Source: Treponema sp. UBA4267 (GTDB taxonomy: Bacteria; Spirochaetota; Spirochaetia; Treponematales; Treponemataceae). Taken from it: DNA of 8,615 nucleotides. Position numbers and translations under genes: made by a program. The stretch covers positions 1 to 8,615 of the forward strand of contig DGWD01000039.1 in the NCBI GenBank assembly GCA_002395155.1. Reading direction: 5' to 3'. Shown here piece after piece: positions 1 through 6,097 of this stretch (positions within the stretch are counted from its first letter, which is position 1; the number at the start of each line of letters is the position of its first letter). A model generated the notes under the pieces. The model did no database searches. It was not told where the DNA came from and saw nothing but the letters and a program-made list of their open reading frames with translations.

Positions 1-896
1 GCAAACTTTTCTGGTGTGTTGTATTTTTCAATCATTGCAAGGGCTTTTTCCTTGTTGATTGTTTTTCCGTCAGCTTCGAATTTCTTTTCAACTGGCATTT
101 CAACATAACCAAGTACGAATACTAAAGTTTTTGATTCGCCTGCTTTTAAAGTAATTTCTTTGTAATGAGAAGCGATTGGAGACCATCCGTCAGCAAGAGA
201 GTTTCCGCATTTTCCGTCCAAAACCTGCTGTGGGTTGTGGAAACCATTGTACAAGCCAATGAATGTGTCGCGGTCTGTGTCGTATCCATCAATCTTATCG
301 TTTACAGAATAGAAAGCAAAATGATTACGACGGTCACGATATTCTGTTTTGTGGTAGATAACTGAATCTTTTATTTCTACACGACCAGTAGAGAAGTTTC
401 TCTGGAAGTTTGTGCAGTCATCCTGAGCATCCCAAAGACACCATTCTGCAAAAGACCAGAATTTGAATGTTTTTGTAGATTTGCTTTCGTTTGTAAGAAC
501 AACCTGCTGAACTTCTCCATCATAATCCTGTGGAACGAAGAAAGTAACTTCAGCTTTCAAATCATTTTTCTTACCAGTAATGATTGTGTAGCCCATACCG
601 TGACGACATTCGTATGAATCAAGTTCAGTCTTTACTGGAGACCAGCCTGGATTCCAGATTGTTCCGTTATCATTGATGTAGAAATAACGTCCACCCATAT
701 CGATAGGTACATTGTTGTAGCGGTAACGTGTAATACGACGGAGACGTGCATCTTTATAGAAAGAGTATCCTCCGGCTGTGTTAGAAATTAAAGAAAAGAA
801 CCCCTGTGTTCCCAGGTAGTTAATCCATGGATATGGAGTTTTTGGAGTAGTAATTACGTACTCGCGTTTGGAATCATCAAAATGTCCGAACTTCAT
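1..896 (-). CDS. cbp: Cellobiose phosphorylase (GH94), N-terminal part, runs off the window
   Basis: The enzyme splits cellobiose with inorganic phosphate into alpha-glucose 1-phosphate and glucose in the cytoplasm, saving ATP. The translation starts MKFGHFDDSKREYVITTPKT and continues with PYPWINYLG, SNTAGGYSFY, RLRRITRYRYNNVPIDMGGR, NFQRNFSTG and DGWSPIASH. From memory these are hallmarks of cellobiose phosphorylase rather than cellodextrin or chitobiose phosphorylase. The 298 codons present cover the N-terminal beta-sandwich domain of a protein usually about 810 residues long. The catalytic (alpha/alpha)6 barrel and its acid Asp lie beyond the window edge, so the active site cannot be checked. 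The start is well fixed: an AGGAG (903-907, minus strand) lies 6 nt upstream of the ATG. The gene has its own promoter and a LacI-type operator and is co-oriented with the lacI-type gene upstream. No frame break is seen. The gene symbol is informal. Confidence 0.95.
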   Translation of the reverse strand, partial: MKFGHFDDSKREYVITTPKTPYPWINYLGTQGFFSLISNTAGGYSFYKDARLRRITRYRYNNVPIDMGGRYFYINDNGTIWNPGWSPVKTELDSYECRHGMGYTIITGKKNDLKAEVTFFVPQDYDGEVQQVVLTNESKSTKTFKFWSFAEWCLWDAQDDCTNFQRNFSTGRVEIKDSVIYHKTEYRDRRNHFAFYSVNDKIDGYDTDRDTFIGLYNGFHNPQQVLDGKCGNSLADGWSPIASHYKEITLKAGESKTLVFVLGYVEMPVEKKFEADGKTINKEKALAMIEKYNTPEKF

Positions 897-913
897 TAAA
901 GTCTCCTGTATAA

Positions 914-928
914 GGCCTTTTTTAGGCC
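914..928 (-). other. Small hairpin in the cellobiose phosphorylase leader
   Basis: GGCCT and AGGCC arms (5 bp) enclose an A5 loop in the untranslated leader, between the operator and the Shine-Dalgarno sequence. No T-tract follows, so it is not a terminator. It may affect mRNA stability or may be chance. Confidence 0.3.
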
Positions 929-942
929 GGCTTTCTTAGAAA

Positions 943-961
943 AACGTTTTACGAAAACGTT
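943..961. promoter_or_regulatory. LacI-family operator at the cellobiose phosphorylase transcription start
   Basis: AACGTTTTACGAAAACGTT is a perfect palindrome with 8-bp arms around a 3-bp centre. The AACGTT core is typical of LacI/GalR-family sites. It begins just downstream of the predicted transcription start (about 963 on the minus strand), where a bound repressor would block initiation or early elongation. The 15-mer TTTTACGAAAACGTT (947-961) recurs exactly on the minus strand at 2115-2129, in front of the LacI-family gene. Assignment of that regulator to this site is inference from proximity and the shared sequence. Confidence 0.75.
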
Positions 962-969
962 GTAGTAAA

Positions 970-998
970 AGTATACAATAAAGACAATGTTATAACAA
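970..998 (-). promoter_or_regulatory. Sigma-70-type promoter of the cellobiose phosphorylase gene
   Basis: Read on the minus strand, a -35 box TTGTTA (993-998) is separated by exactly 17 bp from a -10 box TATACT (970-975). The predicted start near 963 gives a leader of about 67 nt, which contains the operator, the small hairpin and the AGGAG. Found by eye from consensus and spacing only. Confidence 0.65.
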
Positions 999-1040
999 GG
1001 TAAAATTACTTAAATTTACTATTATCTAGCTAAAAAATGG

Positions 1041-2048
1041 TTAGATTTTTTTTACGCTTCCACCTTTAAGAAGTCGTCCCGTAATCATTATTTGTTGGCT
1101 TTTGAAATTATCTCCATCTTCAATATTTTTGATTAAGGCTTCTCCCATTGTTTTTCCAATTTCAAAACCGTTCTGTTCGTAGGTGGTAAGAGGGGGAATC
1201 ATAAGGGAAGTAAGCATAATTCCATCATATCCAACAATGCTGATATCTTTTCCAAGTTCCAGTTTATGACCGTTGATAATTCTGATTCCTCCAAGACTTG
1301 AATAGTCGTCAGGGTAAAAAATACAGGTTGGAGGATCTGGTAAATCCAGGAAAATATTAGTTGCTTCTGAGCTTGTAATTGGGTCGTGGTAGAGGCCCTG
1401 AGCAAAATATTCATTTGGGATTTGTACTCCGTGTTTTGCACAAACTTCCTTAAAGATTTGAATTCGTTCTTTTGTTACAAGAGTATCTTCTCCGTGAATC
1501 ATGGCTATTTTTTTGTGACCCATTGAAAGAACGTACTCGGTCAGCTCTGTCATTCCTTTTTTATTATCACTCATAATCGCTGTGTGATTATTGTCGTAGA
1601 AGTAGTCCAATGTGACTGTTGGAATTTCGCTTTGAACCAGTCTTGTTATTCCAGGGTCATTAAAGTTTGCGGCTAGAATTGCTACTCCATCAAAGTTGCG
1701 GCCTTTTACATGATTGTAGTAATCATAATTTGAAGATTCATCTTTGCTGGTGAAAGTAATATCATAGCCTTTTTCCTGGGCTGTCGTTTGTAATCCGCTT
1801 ATGATTTTGGCAAAATACTGATGTTGAAAACCGGCTTTAGTTTTATCTTCAAAAATAACACCAATATTGTTTGTACGGTTTGTTCTTAATGTTCTTGCAG
1901 CAAGATTAGGATGATAGCCCATTTCTGCTGCCTTTTTTTGAATAAATTGAATTGTTTCTTCACTTATCTCTCTACTGCCTTTTAATGCTTTACTGACTGT
2001 AGAAAATGAAACTTTACACTCTTTCGCGATGTCTTTTAACGTAACCAT
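1041..2048 (-). CDS. LacI/GalR-family transcriptional regulator, probable cello-saccharide repressor
   Basis: A 335-residue protein, the usual family length. Residues 3-22 (TLKDIAKECKVSFSTVSKAL) are the helix-turn-helix. Residues 47-58 (HPNLAARTLRTN) are the hinge helix with its minor-groove leucine. A periplasmic-binding-protein-like effector domain starts at NNIGVIFED (about 60). The C-terminal lobe carries PDDYSSLGGIRIINGH and DISIVGYDGI, both standard family positions. The start ATG lies directly before the helix-turn-helix; only a weak AGG is seen about 13 nt upstream. The effector cannot be read from sequence. Its place between cellobiose phosphorylase and a chemotaxis receptor, with matching operators at the phosphorylase promoter and upstream of itself, makes a cellobiose-type sugar or a phosphorylated derivative a reasonable inference. 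No convincing terminator separates it from the phosphorylase, so some read-through is possible. Confidence 0.93.
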   Translation of the reverse strand: MVTLKDIAKECKVSFSTVSKALKGSREISEETIQFIQKKAAEMGYHPNLAARTLRTNRTNNIGVIFEDKTKAGFQHQYFAKIISGLQTTAQEKGYDITFTSKDESSNYDYYNHVKGRNFDGVAILAANFNDPGITRLVQSEIPTVTLDYFYDNNHTAIMSDNKKGMTELTEYVLSMGHKKIAMIHGEDTLVTKERIQIFKEVCAKHGVQIPNEYFAQGLYHDPITSSEATNIFLDLPDPPTCIFYPDDYSSLGGIRIINGHKLELGKDISIVGYDGIMLTSLMIPPLTTYEQNGFEIGKTMGEALIKNIEDGDNFKSQQIMITGRLLKGGSVKKI

Positions 2049-2086
2049 TTAAAAAATTTACCTAAAAAAATCTTTGTATTAGTAAT

Positions 2087-2115
2087 ACTTTACTTTTAAA
2101 AACTGTTTTTCGCAA
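2087..2115 (-). promoter_or_regulatory. Candidate promoter of the LacI-family gene
   Basis: On the minus strand, TTGCGA (2110-2115) and TAAAGT (2087-2092) are 17 bp apart. Each matches consensus at four of six positions. The operator at 2111-2129 overlaps the -35 box, which would fit autorepression. This is a weak call made on spacing. Confidence 0.35.
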
Positions 2116-2129
2116 ACGTTTTCGTAAAA
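2111..2129. promoter_or_regulatory. Second LacI-family operator, in the lacI-type/chemotaxis-receptor divergent gap
   Basis: CGCAAACGTTTTCG (2111-2124) is a near-palindrome, with 12 of 14 positions symmetric around ACGT, resembling LacI/CcpA/MalR-type sites. Positions 2115-2129 are the exact reverse complement of the 15-mer at 947-961. It overlaps the candidate -35 of the regulator gene and ends 4 bp before the -35 box of the receptor gene, so it could act on both. Confidence 0.7.
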
Positions 2130-2133
2130 AAAA

Positions 2134-2162
2134 TTGAATAATCTTATATGTCAATATATAAT
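2134..2162 (+). promoter_or_regulatory. Sigma-70-type promoter of the chemotaxis receptor gene
   Basis: A -35 box TTGAAT (2134-2139), a 17-bp spacer and a perfect -10 box TATAAT (2157-2162) predict a start near 2169. Because this promoter lies inside the upstream extension of the reading frame (from the ATG at 2148), it supports the downstream start at 2190. Confidence 0.7.
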
Positions 2163-2176
2163 TGCTTCATTGTATT

Positions 2177-2183
2177 GAGAGGA
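2177..2183 (+). promoter_or_regulatory. Shine-Dalgarno sequence that fixes the receptor start
   Basis: GAGAGGA lies 6 nt before the ATG at 2190. No comparable purine stretch precedes the in-frame ATG at 2148, which is upstream of the predicted transcription start. Confidence 0.7.
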
Positions 2184-2189
2184 TTAGAT

Positions 2190-4283
2190 ATGGAAAAAAA
2201 AGAAAAAAGATCTAGTTTAGTTACAAAAGTTGCTTTATTTATTGGCTTTGTAGTTTTGGTATGTAATGTAGGCCAATTTTTAGTTATTTCTAATGATGTG
2301 AAAAAAGATTCGGTTCAAACTGAGATTGCAGATCTGCAAATTTTGTCTGAAGCTTACGTAATGTCAATTGAAAATAAACTCGAATGTTATAATGAAGCTT
2401 TGGATTATTATACTAATGCTGATATTGTTCAGACTGGGGATATTGAAGCAATTGGTGCCTGGCTTGTAGAACATGAACATGTAAGAGATAACGATTTTGA
2501 CTACATTATGATTGCGGGTCCAGATGGTTATACTTACAATGATATTGGTACAAGAACTCAGATTTCGGAACGCCCATATTTTAAGGCAATTATGAAAGAT
2601 GGAAAGGATGAATACATTGATGATCCAGTTCTTTCTAAGACTACAGGACAGTCTGTAATTCATATTACAAAAGCACTTAAAGCTAACGGTAAAACAATTG
2701 GTATGGTTGCCGGTGTAGTTAATCTTAATAAGATTGGCGAAATTATGAGTGGTGTTAAAGTTGGTGAAAAAGGATATGGATGGCTTTTAGCTAGTGATGG
2801 AACTTGTATAGCACATCCTCAGGCTGACTTTGTAATGCAGAAAAACTTTATCTCAGGCCTTTCTGCAGGCTTTGAAGATATGATGGACCTTGCTGTTGAA
2901 ATTTCTGCAGGAAAAGATGGATGGAGATGGGTAAATGGTTATCCAAAAGGAAAAGACCTTATTCTTTATCATGGATTTACTTTGACCCCATGGGGATTCG
3001 CAATTACTGTTCCTGATTCTCAGATTTATGCTCTTTCAACTAGACTTCAGAATCAGATGGGTGGATTTACAATCTTAATCCTTGCAGTTCTTTTGCTTCT
3101 TGCTTCTTTAATCCTTTTTGCTTCTTTTAAACCATTAAAATCAATTGAAAAGGCTATTACAGATATTGCTTCTGGAGATGCAGATCTTACAAAAAGAATT
3201 TCAATCAATTCTAATAATGAAATTGGTTATGTTGTAAAAGGATTTAATAATTTTACAGAAAAGCTTCAGAAAATTATTGGAGATATAAAGTCGTCTAAGA
3301 ATAATCTTTCTGTTGCAGGTGAAGATATGATTGCTACATCTCAAGATACAGCCAGTGCAATCACTCAGATTATTGCAAATATTGAAAGTGTACGTAGTCA
3401 GATTGTGAATCAAAGTGCCAGCGTAGAAGAGACTGCCGGAGCTGTAAATCAAATTGCTTCAAATATAGAATCTCTTGAACGTATGATTGAAACTCAGTCT
3501 GCCGGAATTACACAGGCCTCTGCCGCAGTAGAAGAAATGATTGGAAACATTGATAGTGTTAATCATTCTGTTGATAAAATGGCTATATCATTTGGTGAAT
3601 TACAACAGGATGCACGTTCAGGATTTGAAAAGCAGCAGGATGTAAACGAAAGAATTCACCAGATTGAAGAACAGTCTGCAATGCTTCAGGAAGCAAACGC
3701 TGCAATTTCTGCTGTTGCTGAACAGACAAATCTTCTTGCTATGAATGCGGCAATCGAAGCTGCTCATGCGGGTGAAGCAGGTAAGGGATTCTCTGTTGTT
3801 GCTGATGAAATTCGTAAGCTTTCGGAAACTTCTACTGCACAGTCAAAGACAATTGGTACTCAGCTTACAAATATTACAGAATCAATTTTAAGTGTTGCAA
3901 ATGTTTCTCAGGATTCAAGTGCGGCATTTGAAGCTGTATCAAATAAGATTAAGGAAACAGATCAGCTGGTTAGTCAGATTAAGGCTGCAATGGAAGAACA
4001 GAATGAAGGTTCTAAACAGATTACAGAAGCTTTGCATTCAATGAATGATAACTCAATTGAAGTTCGTAATGCTTCTGCCGAAATGACTGAAGGAAATAAA
4101 GCTATTCTTGAAGAAATTCGTCGTTTGCAGGAAGCAACTTCTGTAATGAAGGGTAGTGTAGATGAAATGTCTGTTGGTGCAACTAAGATTAATGAAACTG
4201 GTTCTACATTGAGCAACATTTCTAACGATGTAAAGGATGCAATCAATAAGATTGGTTCTCAGATTGATTTGTTTAAGGTTTAA
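2190..4283 (+). CDS. Methyl-accepting chemotaxis protein, dCache sensor type
   Basis: A 697-residue inner-membrane receptor that passes ligand signals to the CheA/CheW kinase complex. In order: a short basic cytoplasmic N-terminus; TM1 about 11-34; a periplasmic dCache-like domain about 40-285 (for example YIMIAGPDGYTYNDIG and RPYFKAIMKDG); TM2 about 291-313; a HAMP domain about 314-367 (FKPLKSIEKAITDIASGDAD); and a long coiled-coil signalling domain. The kinase-contacting tip is at about 508-545, with AVAEQTNLLAMNAAIEAAHA followed by GEAGKGFSVVADEIRKL. The usual Arg of the AIEAARAGE motif is His here, a common variant. The C-terminus (QIDLFKV) lacks an NWETF-like CheR tether. The ligand is unknown. 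Its position opposite a LacI regulator with a shared operator region suggests, but does not show, a link to sugar sensing. The start at 2190 is chosen from the promoter and Shine-Dalgarno positions; the frame also opens at 2148. Confidence 0.95.
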   Translation: MEKKEKRSSLVTKVALFIGFVVLVCNVGQFLVISNDVKKDSVQTEIADLQILSEAYVMSIENKLECYNEALDYYTNADIVQTGDIEAIGAWLVEHEHVRDNDFDYIMIAGPDGYTYNDIGTRTQISERPYFKAIMKDGKDEYIDDPVLSKTTGQSVIHITKALKANGKTIGMVAGVVNLNKIGEIMSGVKVGEKGYGWLLASDGTCIAHPQADFVMQKNFISGLSAGFEDMMDLAVEISAGKDGWRWVNGYPKGKDLILYHGFTLTPWGFAITVPDSQIYALSTRLQNQMGGFTILILAVLLLLASLILFASFKPLKSIEKAITDIASGDADLTKRISINSNNEIGYVVKGFNNFTEKLQKIIGDIKSSKNNLSVAGEDMIATSQDTASAITQIIANIESVRSQIVNQSASVEETAGAVNQIASNIESLERMIETQSAGITQASAAVEEMIGNIDSVNHSVDKMAISFGELQQDARSGFEKQQDVNERIHQIEEQSAMLQEANAAISAVAEQTNLLAMNAAIEAAHAGEAGKGFSVVADEIRKLSETSTAQSKTIGTQLTNITESILSVANVSQDSSAAFEAVSNKIKETDQLVSQIKAAMEEQNEGSKQITEALHSMNDNSIEVRNASAEMTEGNKAILEEIRRLQEATSVMKGSVDEMSVGATKINETGSTLSNISNDVKDAINKIGSQIDLFKV

Positions 4284-4305
4284 GATTTTTCTTGTGCGTT
4301 AAACG

Positions 4306-4347
4306 AAAAGACCTGATTTTGAGAAAATCAAAATCAGGTCTTTTTTT
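4306..4347 (+). terminator. Rho-independent terminator of the chemotaxis receptor gene
   Basis: A perfect 15-bp stem (AAAAGACCTGATTTT at 4306-4320 with AAAATCAGGTCTTTT at 4330-4344) closes a 9-nt loop and ends in a run of seven T (4341-4347). It starts 22 nt after the stop codon. The A-run on the other side is only four long, so it should work mainly for the plus strand. Confidence 0.9.
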
Positions 4348-4351
4348 ATAT

Positions 4352-4426
4352 CCACAAGCGAGTTTTTGTGGTTTTTGCGAAAGCAAAAATCGGTGCGACT
4401 TTACGCACCGAAGCAAAACACTCGTT
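4352..4426. other. Branched multi-hairpin structure between convergent genes
   Basis: CGAGTTTTTG (4359-4368) can pair with CAAAACACTCG (4414-4424) with one bulge. The pair encloses two perfect hairpins: TTTTTGC-GAAA-GCAAAAA (4372-4389, GNRA-type loop) and TCGGTGCG-ACTTTA-CGCACCGA (4390-4411). An alternative 6-bp stem, CCACAA with TTGTGG (4352-4371), competes with the outer one. The result is a three-way-junction-like fold in about 70 bp. It may be two back-to-back terminators, a small structured RNA or a degraded repeat element. Confidence 0.5.
4385..4411 (-). terminator. ilvC: Probable terminator of ilvC
   Basis: Read on the minus strand, a GC-rich perfect 8-bp stem (TCGGTGCG/CGCACCGA, 6-nt loop) is followed directly by TTTTT. 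It starts 35 nt past the ilvC stop. The T-run is short but the stem is strong. Confidence 0.6.
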
Positions 4427-4455
4427 ACTAATTTAATCCGAAGGATTAAATTAGT
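4427..4455 (-). other. 13-bp hairpin overlapping the ilvC stop codon
   Basis: ACTAATTTAATCC (4427-4439) and GGATTAAATTAGT (4443-4455) are perfectly complementary around a 3-nt loop. The right arm holds the last codons and the TAA stop of ilvC (4446-4448). No T-run follows on the minus strand, so it is more likely an mRNA 3'-end stabiliser or half of a compound terminator than a terminator alone. Confidence 0.6.
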
Positions 4456-5924
4456 GGCTTCATTGCGGTCATGTAGGCTCTTAACCTTCTTCCAACAACT
4501 TCGATTGGGTGGTTGCGGATTTCTGCGTTTACTTCTACCAATTCTGCGTTGCTTACGGAAGTGTCTTTTGAATCAAGGCCTTTTCCAATAACATCAGTGT
4601 GAAGTTTTGGCATAAGATCTTTTGCCATCATTGGTGCTGCAACATTTGCGAAGAGGTAACATCCGTATTCTGCTGTATCAGAAATTACACGATTCATTTC
4701 ATACAAACGTTTGCGGTCAATGAGATTTGCAATAAGAGGAACTTCGTGGAGTGATTCGTAGTATGCTGATTCAGGTTTAATTCCTGCATCAACCATAGTT
4801 TCGAATGCAAGTTCACATCCAGCTTTAACCATGGCAACCATAAGAATGCCCTTGTCAAAATATTCCTGTTCAGTAATTTCTTCTGAGCTTTCTTTTGTAG
4901 ATTCGAATGGAAGTTTTCCAGTTTCTTCACGCCATGTAAGAAGATCGTGGTCTTTGTTAGCCCAGTCCTTCATCATTGTTGAAGAGAATTTTCCAGAAAT
5001 AATATCATCCATATGTTTCTGATAAAGTGGAGCGAGCAGAGTTTTAATTTCTTTTGAAAGCTGATTAGCCTTGATTTTTGCAGGGTTAGAAAGACGGTCC
5101 ATCATATTTGTAATTCCACCCCATTTCAAAGCTTCAGAAACTACATTCCATCCGTGCATCAAAAGTTTTGTTGCATATTCTGGAGCAATTCCCTCTGAAA
5201 CCATCTTGTCATAACATACGATAGTACCAGCCTGGAGCATACCACAAAGAATTGTCTGTTCACCCATAAGATCAGATTTAACTTCTGCAATGAATGATGA
5301 TTCAAGAACACCTGCTTTAGATCCGCCCATTCCTACTGCCAGAGCTTTAGCAATTGCCCATCCTTTTCCTTCTGGGTCGTTTGCCGGGTGTACGGCGATA
5401 AGATCTGGAACACCAAATCCACGTTCAAATTCGTGGTAAACTTCTGTACCAGGACCTTTTGGAGCACACATTACAACTGTAATATCGTCACGGATAATCA
5501 TTCCTTCTTCAATCATATTGAATCCGTGTGAATACCAGAGAGCAGAACCTTTTTTCATAAGTTTCTGAACTTCATTGATAACTGGTGTATGCTGTTTATC
5601 TGGAGTTAAGTTTCCTACTAAATCTGCTGTAGGAATCATTTCTGCGTAAGTACCAACCTTGAATCCGTTTTCTGTTGCGTTTTTCCAAGACTGACGTTTT
5701 TCTGTAATAGCTGATTCGCGGAGTGCGTATGAAACATCAAGTCCTGAATCGCGAAGACACATACCCTGGTTCAAACCCTGAGCACCACATCCTACAATTA
5801 CAATTTTTTTGCCTTTAAGAACATTTACTCCATCTGCAAATTCTTCTTTAGCCATAGAACGGCAATGTCCTAGCTGTAAGCGTGCTTCACGCCAAGGGAT
5901 TTTGTTGAAATAATTTTCACCCAT
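4446..5924 (-). CDS. ilvC: Ketol-acid reductoisomerase, class II (long form)
   Basis: This NADPH- and Mg-dependent enzyme isomerises and reduces acetolactate (or acetohydroxybutyrate) in valine/isoleucine synthesis. At 492 residues it matches the long E. coli-type class II form (491 aa), not the roughly 330-residue class I. From memory of the E. coli protein, the positions agree with an offset of +1. The dinucleotide loop is GCGAQG (45-50). Phosphate-contacting R69, R77 and S79 in ALRESAITEKRQSW point to NADPH. The catalytic His is H133 (YSHGFN). Metal ligands are D218 and E222 (KSDLMGEQ) and E390 and E394 (YYESLHE). S415 (ISDTAEYG) completes the set. The active site appears intact. The start has an AGGAGA (5931-5936) 6 nt upstream. 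The gene stands alone: no ilvBN, ilvD or leuABCD genes adjoin it here. It converges with the chemotaxis receptor gene and diverges from the exported-protein gene. Confidence 0.97.
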   Translation of the reverse strand: MGENYFNKIPWREARLQLGHCRSMAKEEFADGVNVLKGKKIVIVGCGAQGLNQGMCLRDSGLDVSYALRESAITEKRQSWKNATENGFKVGTYAEMIPTADLVGNLTPDKQHTPVINEVQKLMKKGSALWYSHGFNMIEEGMIIRDDITVVMCAPKGPGTEVYHEFERGFGVPDLIAVHPANDPEGKGWAIAKALAVGMGGSKAGVLESSFIAEVKSDLMGEQTILCGMLQAGTIVCYDKMVSEGIAPEYATKLLMHGWNVVSEALKWGGITNMMDRLSNPAKIKANQLSKEIKTLLAPLYQKHMDDIISGKFSSTMMKDWANKDHDLLTWREETGKLPFESTKESSEEITEQEYFDKGILMVAMVKAGCELAFETMVDAGIKPESAYYESLHEVPLIANLIDRKRLYEMNRVISDTAEYGCYLFANVAAPMMAKDLMPKLHTDVIGKGLDSKDTSVSNAELVEVNAEIRNHPIEVVGRRLRAYMTAMKPLI

Positions 5925-5960
5925 TTTTTGTCTCCTGAAAAATAAATAATTTATGAGTCT

Positions 5961-5989
5961 ATTCTAAAATAAATGGTGTATTGCGTAAA
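5961..5989 (-). promoter_or_regulatory. ilvC: Candidate promoter of ilvC
   Basis: On the minus strand, TTTACG (5984-5989), a 17-bp spacer and TAGAAT (5961-5966) predict a start near 5954 and a leader of about 30 nt. That leader is too short for a T-box or leader-peptide attenuator, so none is expected here. Confidence 0.5.
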
Positions 5990-6059
5990 GTGAATTAATT
6001 GGAATGTAATATTGCTAAAAAGTAAATGATACCATTTAAGCGATTAACCTTATCTCAAC

Positions 6060-6088
6060 TTGTGAAAATACTCTTTTCCTATTATAGT
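6060..6088 (+). promoter_or_regulatory. Candidate promoter of the exported-protein gene
   Basis: TTGTGA (6060-6065), a 17-bp spacer and TATAGT (6083-6088) predict a start at about 6095, only 2-3 nt before the ATG at 6098. The promoter lies inside the longer reading frame that begins at 6026 and so argues against that upstream start. Confidence 0.5.
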
Positions 6089-6097
6089 TTTATTCAT

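Noticed and set aside
1000..1040. Terminator after the LacI-family gene
   Set aside because: Only a weak 4-bp TCTA/TAGA pairing and short T-runs are present, so it does not reach the standard for a terminator call.
2148..2189. Longer chemotaxis receptor starting at 2148
   Set aside because: The extra 14 codons overlap the -10 box, and the ATG at 2190 has a good Shine-Dalgarno sequence and gives the usual short basic N-terminus before TM1.
4292..4591. Plus-strand open reading frame over the intergenic gap and ilvC end
   Set aside because: It runs through the terminator and antisense to ilvC and has no coding character.
5925..5960. T-box or attenuator controlling ilvC
   Set aside because: The predicted leader is only about 30 nt, with no leader peptide, specifier loop or terminator/antiterminator pair.
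6026..6097. Longer exported protein starting at 6026
   Set aside because: The added 24 residues would push the hydrophobic anchor inward, no Shine-Dalgarno sequence precedes 6026, and a plausible promoter lies inside the extension. Not fully excluded.
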